39,972 nt of DNA from an uncultured Gimesia sp. (GTDB taxonomy: Bacteria; Planctomycetota; Planctomycetia; Planctomycetales; Planctomycetaceae), in the NCBI RefSeq assembly GCF_937919775.1, contig NZ_CALFPF010000428.1, positions 1 through 39,972 on the forward strand, given 5' to 3'. The notes under the pieces were generated by a model. The model did not search any database. It saw only the letters and a list, made by a program, of their open reading frames with translations, and had not been told where the DNA came from. The position numbers were made by a program, and so were the translations under genes. Positions 36,732 to 39,972 of this stretch are shown here, piece by piece; positions within the stretch are counted from its first letter, which is position 1, and every line of letters begins with the position of its first letter.

Positions 36732-39692
36732 TTACTCAACAAAAAGAAACTCATTGCTGTTCAGGACCAGCCGACCAACGGCTTCCAGTCCGTGTGCGTC
36801 AGCCAGTTGCGTCATTTTTTCCAGCTCATCCGGTGTCGGCTCCCGCAACCAGGACCACGAAACAATCTGTTTGATCTGGTCAGGTATTTTCGTTTCTGCT
36901 GCTTTCGCCCGCTCTGCAATTTTCTGTGCATGATGCAGGACAAATCGATTGTTCAAGAGAACCAATGATTGCAGCGGTGAAGCAGAAAAGCCGCGAGTCG
37001 GCGCCAGTAATCCGAGATCGGGAAAATCCAGCGCGTCCATGAGCGGATCGGGAATCCCTCGCCAGACAACACGATAGATGCTCCGCCTGTGCGCGCCCGG
37101 ACTATCGAGGTCGTACCGATCGTAGTGCAGGACCGGCGTCACCTGCGGACCGGGGCTCGTCGTAAAATGCGAGACTCCGGGACCGCCCATGGTCAAATCG
37201 AGTTGACCACCGACTAACAGAACCGAATCCCGGAAACTATCCGCATCAAGTCGCTGTCGAGACATGCGGCCCAGCAATCGGTTTTCCGGATCGCGTTTCA
37301 TTAACGGAGCTCCGCAAGCCGACGATTGCCGATACGTTTTACTGTTACAGATCAGACGATGCAGGTGCTTCAGCGAGCCATTCCCGTCACGCAATTCACT
37401 GGCCAGCCAGTTGAGTAGTTCGGGATGTGAGGGGGTGCCACCCATGCGTCCGAAATCGTTAGGCGTATCGCAGAGCCCATTGCCAAAGTGATAATGCCAT
37501 ACCCGATTCGCGATACTCCGCCAGGTGAGTGGGTTTCGCGGATCAGCCAGCCAATCCGCGAGTGCCGCCCGGCGTGCCGATTCTGCATGCGATTGCGGTA
37601 AATCAAAGCGGGCCGGCAACGGAGACAAAGCCGTCAAAGCACCCGGGCCAACAACGTCGCGCGGCTTTTCCAGGTCCCCTCGTACTAACAGACGAATCTC
37701 ACGCGGCGTGCTGAATTTCACCATCCCCCGCTCGTTCGCGGCCTCTGCTGCGGCTGCGTAAACCTGCACGTAGGGAGGCAGTTTCTGCAGTTCCTGTTCC
37801 GCGTGATGTTGCAAGACGGCGGACGCAAGTTGTGTCTGTTGTTCGGGTGTTCGCGTGGCTGCGGGTGTGTCAAGCACTGCTTCTACCTCCGCGGGCAGTG
37901 CGATCACATTCAGATTCGGTGCGTCGGTCGCCGTTAACTTGAAACGCCCAATAATGTGCGCTCCCCCATGCAGTTGTTTCAGTGTGACAACCAGCCGCGT
38001 TCCAGGTTCAATGATCAGCGGGCTTTCCAGTTCGAAGACCGCATGATGCCCGATGCCGACTTTCGGATAAATGCCCCAGGCTGTTTTCGGATTTCCATCA
38101 ATGGCGTGCTGAATGGTCCAGCCTGCCTGATTAAAATCGGCCGTCGCCTGACGAATCGGAATGACCTGCCCTTCCGCTGCATCGGCGGTAAAGGCACGCA
38201 ATTCAAACTCGGTCAGATGCAGATTCCCGTTGTGCGCCCGCCCTGCCCCCTTGTGAGGCAGTGAGTCGTCCGTCAACAGATCCAGTCGCACTGCAGTGAG
38301 AGTTGAGAGTGAAGTCCCCGCTGTTACTACAATCGTTTCCTGATCAGGAGGCGGTCCCGTAGAGAGAATCGAGCCATCGGGCTGACGTTTCAGGTCCGCT
38401 CCGTTCGTCGACAGGAAAACGTCCGCCTGCAGAGGCACCCAATGCGGTATTGGACCGCGGGACTGTTCCCATTCCGCGACCAGTTTCAGATTCTCTGGTG
38501 TCAACAGGATCTTCGAGTTTTTTTGCTGAGCCGCTGCCTGGATGGTTTTCCAGTGGTCACGCTGGGTCGCGACCGATTGATCCATGTCAAAAGAAAGATC
38601 CCCCTTTCCTATCCCGGCGAATACCGCCTGCAGTGCGAAGTAATCGGCTTGCGTGATCGGATCAAACTTATGCGTATGACAGCGGGCACAATTCGCGGTC
38701 GTGCTGGCAAAAGCGCCCATTGTCTGCGTCACCAGATCATCCCGGTCAAGATATTCAAACGACTTGGGAGCCGTAGCGGCGGCACTCTGGTCGTATGGCC
38801 CCGCGCCGAGAAACCCCAGCGCGACGGTCAAATCGGTCGACTTGGGATAAAAATAATCCGCTGCCAATTGTTCCCTGATAAATTGCGGCCACGGCGTATC
38901 ACGGTTGAATCGATCGATCACATAATCGCGGTAGCGCCAGGCGTGCGGCCGAAAGACGTCGTGCTCGAACCCATGCGAGTCAGCATAATGTACGGTATCG
39001 AGCCAGTGCCGAGCCCAGCGTTCGCCATAGCGCGGCGATGCCAGCAGTCGATCCACGAGACTTTCATAAGCAGTGGGACTTGTGTCTGCCATGAAGGCCT
39101 TGGTCTCTTCGACGGTCGGTTGCAGCCCGTGCAAATCAAACGTGAGCCGACGGATCAAGGTGCGACGATCCGCTTCCGGCGATGGTGCTAATCCTTCCTG
39201 TTGCAGGCGCGCGTGAATGAATGCATCAATAGGATTTCCGGTGCCATCGCCGGGTACTGTGGGACGCACCAGTGGTTTTAACGACCACCAGTCGGTGTCC
39301 GCGATTGGCTCAGACGCGGGTTTAGTGATGCGAGGATCGTGTGCGCCATTTTTGACCCACTGTGCGAGAATCGCAATCTGCTGATCGGAGAGTTTTTTCT
39401 CGGGCATTTTCAACTCAGGATCACTGTGCCGCACCGCTTTCACTAACAGACTCTTTTCGGGATCGCCCGGCACTATCGCAGTACCGCGACTGCCGCCGGT
39501 TTTCCAGCCGCTCTGCCAGTCCAGCGTCAGATCCCCCTCCATCACACCGGCGGTATGGGAATGGCATTCATAACAATGTTGATTCAGAATCGGCTCGACG
39601 GATTCAAGAAAAAATGCGTTATCGTCGGCGAATGCAGGGCCGATCAGTAACAGCCATCCCAATAGAGTTCGCCACATGTACATCGCTTTCAT
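36732..39692 (-). CDS. Planctomycete cytochrome c with DUF1549/DUF1553 and a discoidin-like insert
   Basis: 986 aa from ATG 39692. The track's start at 39725 is rejected because 39692 overlaps the upstream stop as ATGA and begins the Sec signal directly (MKAMYMWRTLLGWLLLIGPAFA). Order: PSCyt1 with CYECH (about 41-45), DUF1549 (about 150-360) with a second heme-type CARCH in 'NCARCHTHKFDPITQ', then an extra beta-rich segment (about 450-600) with 'WTIQHAIDGNPKTAWGIYP', typical of discoidin/F5-8 carbohydrate-binding folds, then DUF1553 (about 690-960) with 'NRVWHYHFGNGLC' and 'SASPLQSLVLLNNRFV'. The 811-aa copy at 15.9 kb lacks this insert. The insert may bind polysaccharide and anchor the enzyme to substrate. 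It is translationally coupled to an IclR regulator upstream and followed by DUF1501. Confidence 0.93.
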   Translation of the reverse strand: MKAMYMWRTLLGWLLLIGPAFADDNAFFLESVEPILNQHCYECHSHTAGVMEGDLTLDWQSGWKTGGSRGTAIVPGDPEKSLLVKAVRHSDPELKMPEKKLSDQQIAILAQWVKNGAHDPRITKPASEPIADTDWWSLKPLVRPTVPGDGTGNPIDAFIHARLQQEGLAPSPEADRRTLIRRLTFDLHGLQPTVEETKAFMADTSPTAYESLVDRLLASPRYGERWARHWLDTVHYADSHGFEHDVFRPHAWRYRDYVIDRFNRDTPWPQFIREQLAADYFYPKSTDLTVALGFLGAGPYDQSAAATAPKSFEYLDRDDLVTQTMGAFASTTANCARCHTHKFDPITQADYFALQAVFAGIGKGDLSFDMDQSVATQRDHWKTIQAAAQQKNSKILLTPENLKLVAEWEQSRGPIPHWVPLQADVFLSTNGADLKRQPDGSILSTGPPPDQETIVVTAGTSLSTLTAVRLDLLTDDSLPHKGAGRAHNGNLHLTEFELRAFTADAAEGQVIPIRQATADFNQAGWTIQHAIDGNPKTAWGIYPKVGIGHHAVFELESPLIIEPGTRLVVTLKQLHGGAHIIGRFKLTATDAPNLNVIALPAEVEAVLDTPAATRTPEQQTQLASAVLQHHAEQELQKLPPYVQVYAAAAEAANERGMVKFSTPREIRLLVRGDLEKPRDVVGPGALTALSPLPARFDLPQSHAESARRAALADWLADPRNPLTWRSIANRVWHYHFGNGLCDTPNDFGRMGGTPSHPELLNWLASELRDGNGSLKHLHRLICNSKTYRQSSACGAPLMKRDPENRLLGRMSRQRLDADSFRDSVLLVGGQLDLTMGGPGVSHFTTSPGPQVTPVLHYDRYDLDSPGAHRRSIYRVVWRGIPDPLMDALDFPDLGLLAPTRGFSASPLQSLVLLNNRFVLHHAQKIAERAKAAETKIPDQIKQIVSWSWLREPTPDELEKMTQLADAHGLEAVGRLVLNSNEFLFVE

Positions 39693-39972
39693 CGGCTCAG
39701 CCTCCCGGCAATCTCGTCTGCACACTGCAGGACCTGTTTTCCGATACTGGCAAACATACTCTTAGGCATACGTTTTGACGGAGCCGAAACCCAGACGACG
39801 GCGAGCAAATTCTCATTGGGCCCCAGAATGGGTGCCGCGACGCAGTGAATACCTTCATCGGCTTCCGCATAATCGGTCGAGTATCCTCGACTGCGAATCC
39901 GCTCGCATTCCGTCTTCAAGGCCTCCGGCTCTGTAATCGTGTGTGGCGTATCCGCCGTTAACGGTATCCGAT
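39689..39972 (-). CDS. IclR family transcriptional regulator, effector domain (N terminus outside window)
   Basis: Only the C-terminal 94 residues are in the window; the frame stays open to the edge. The track's 39919 start is an internal TTG. The text 'RIPLTADTPHTITEPEALKT' followed by 'RIRSRGYSTDYAEADEGIHC', 'VAAPILGPNENLLAVVWVSAP' and a final helix matches the end of the IclR effector-binding domain, including the conserved 'RGY' and 'G-x-x-C-V-A-A-P'. IclR regulators usually control nearby catabolic genes. Its TGA stop overlaps the ATG of the cytochrome gene (ATGA), so regulator and cytochrome are cotranscribed and coupled. The DNA-binding domain is not visible, so the ligand and target cannot be judged. 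Confidence 0.85.
   Translation of the reverse strand, partial: RIPLTADTPHTITEPEALKTECERIRSRGYSTDYAEADEGIHCVAAPILGPNENLLAVVWVSAPSKRMPKSMFASIGKQVLQCADEIAGRLSR

Noticed and set aside
38442-39191. 249-aa plus-strand ORF inside the 986-aa cytochrome gene
   Set aside because: Antisense shadow of the DUF1549 domain.

Overview
The window looks like chromosomal DNA of a planctomycete, probably near Gimesia/Rubinisphaera in the Planctomycetaceae. The genus is a guess. The phylum call rests on the density of families that are expanded in, or largely restricted to, planctomycetes: CxxCH 'planctomycete cytochrome' proteins with DUF1549/DUF1553, DUF1592-type and DUF1552 proteins, two DUF1501 proteins, a DUF1559 pseudopilin next to a small carboxypeptidase-regulatory-like lipoprotein, and a sulfatase fused to a DUF1080 domain. 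Most proteins carry Sec, Tat or lipoprotein export signals.

Layout. 1-6.1 kb (+): a tight cluster of an incomplete beta-propeller protein, a large extracytoplasmic solute-binding-like protein, an unrecognised secreted protein and a MOSC-domain protein, ending at a terminator-like hairpin. 6.3-13.3 kb: csrA, a Tat-exported sugar-phosphate isomerase/epimerase-like protein (-), htpG, a halogenase-like FAD oxidoreductase (-) divergent from a ketoglutarate-semialdehyde-type aldehyde dehydrogenase, and tRNA-Lys(TTT). 13.3-14.4 kb: no credible gene, but a 162-bp-period array of REPIN-like palindrome pairs. 14.4-18.3 kb (-): a DUF1549/DUF1553 cytochrome gene and a DUF1501 gene in one operon, divergent from a sulfatase-DUF1080 fusion. 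20.9-25.9 kb: an alpha/beta hydrolase, a 35-residue Lys/Ala/Pro-rich protein absent from the ORF track with a strong terminator, an MFS transporter, an S1/P1 nuclease and two small proteins.

26.0-29.4 kb: the most unusual locus. A single ORF carries EutB (large subunit) followed by EutC (small subunit) of ethanolamine ammonia-lyase and begins with a Tat-like signal. It is divergent from a GntR/FCD regulator whose promoter region has a perfect TTGACA box and two overlapping perfect 12-bp palindromes. No eutA, permease or microcompartment shell gene is nearby.

29.5-39.97 kb: a DUF1559 pseudopilin and lipoprotein, then a DUF1592-type cytochrome and DUF1552 pair (+), converging on an IclR regulator (cut by the window edge), a DUF1549/DUF1553 cytochrome and a DUF1501 gene (-). 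The regulator and cytochrome genes overlap by ATGA.

Taken together, the window reads as envelope-associated degradative metabolism (sulfatase, hydrolases, sugar isomerase, three cytochrome modules) plus a few housekeeping genes (htpG, csrA, tRNA-Lys). No CRISPR array, insertion sequence, integrase or rRNA was seen. All functional calls are from reading the translations; no database search was possible.
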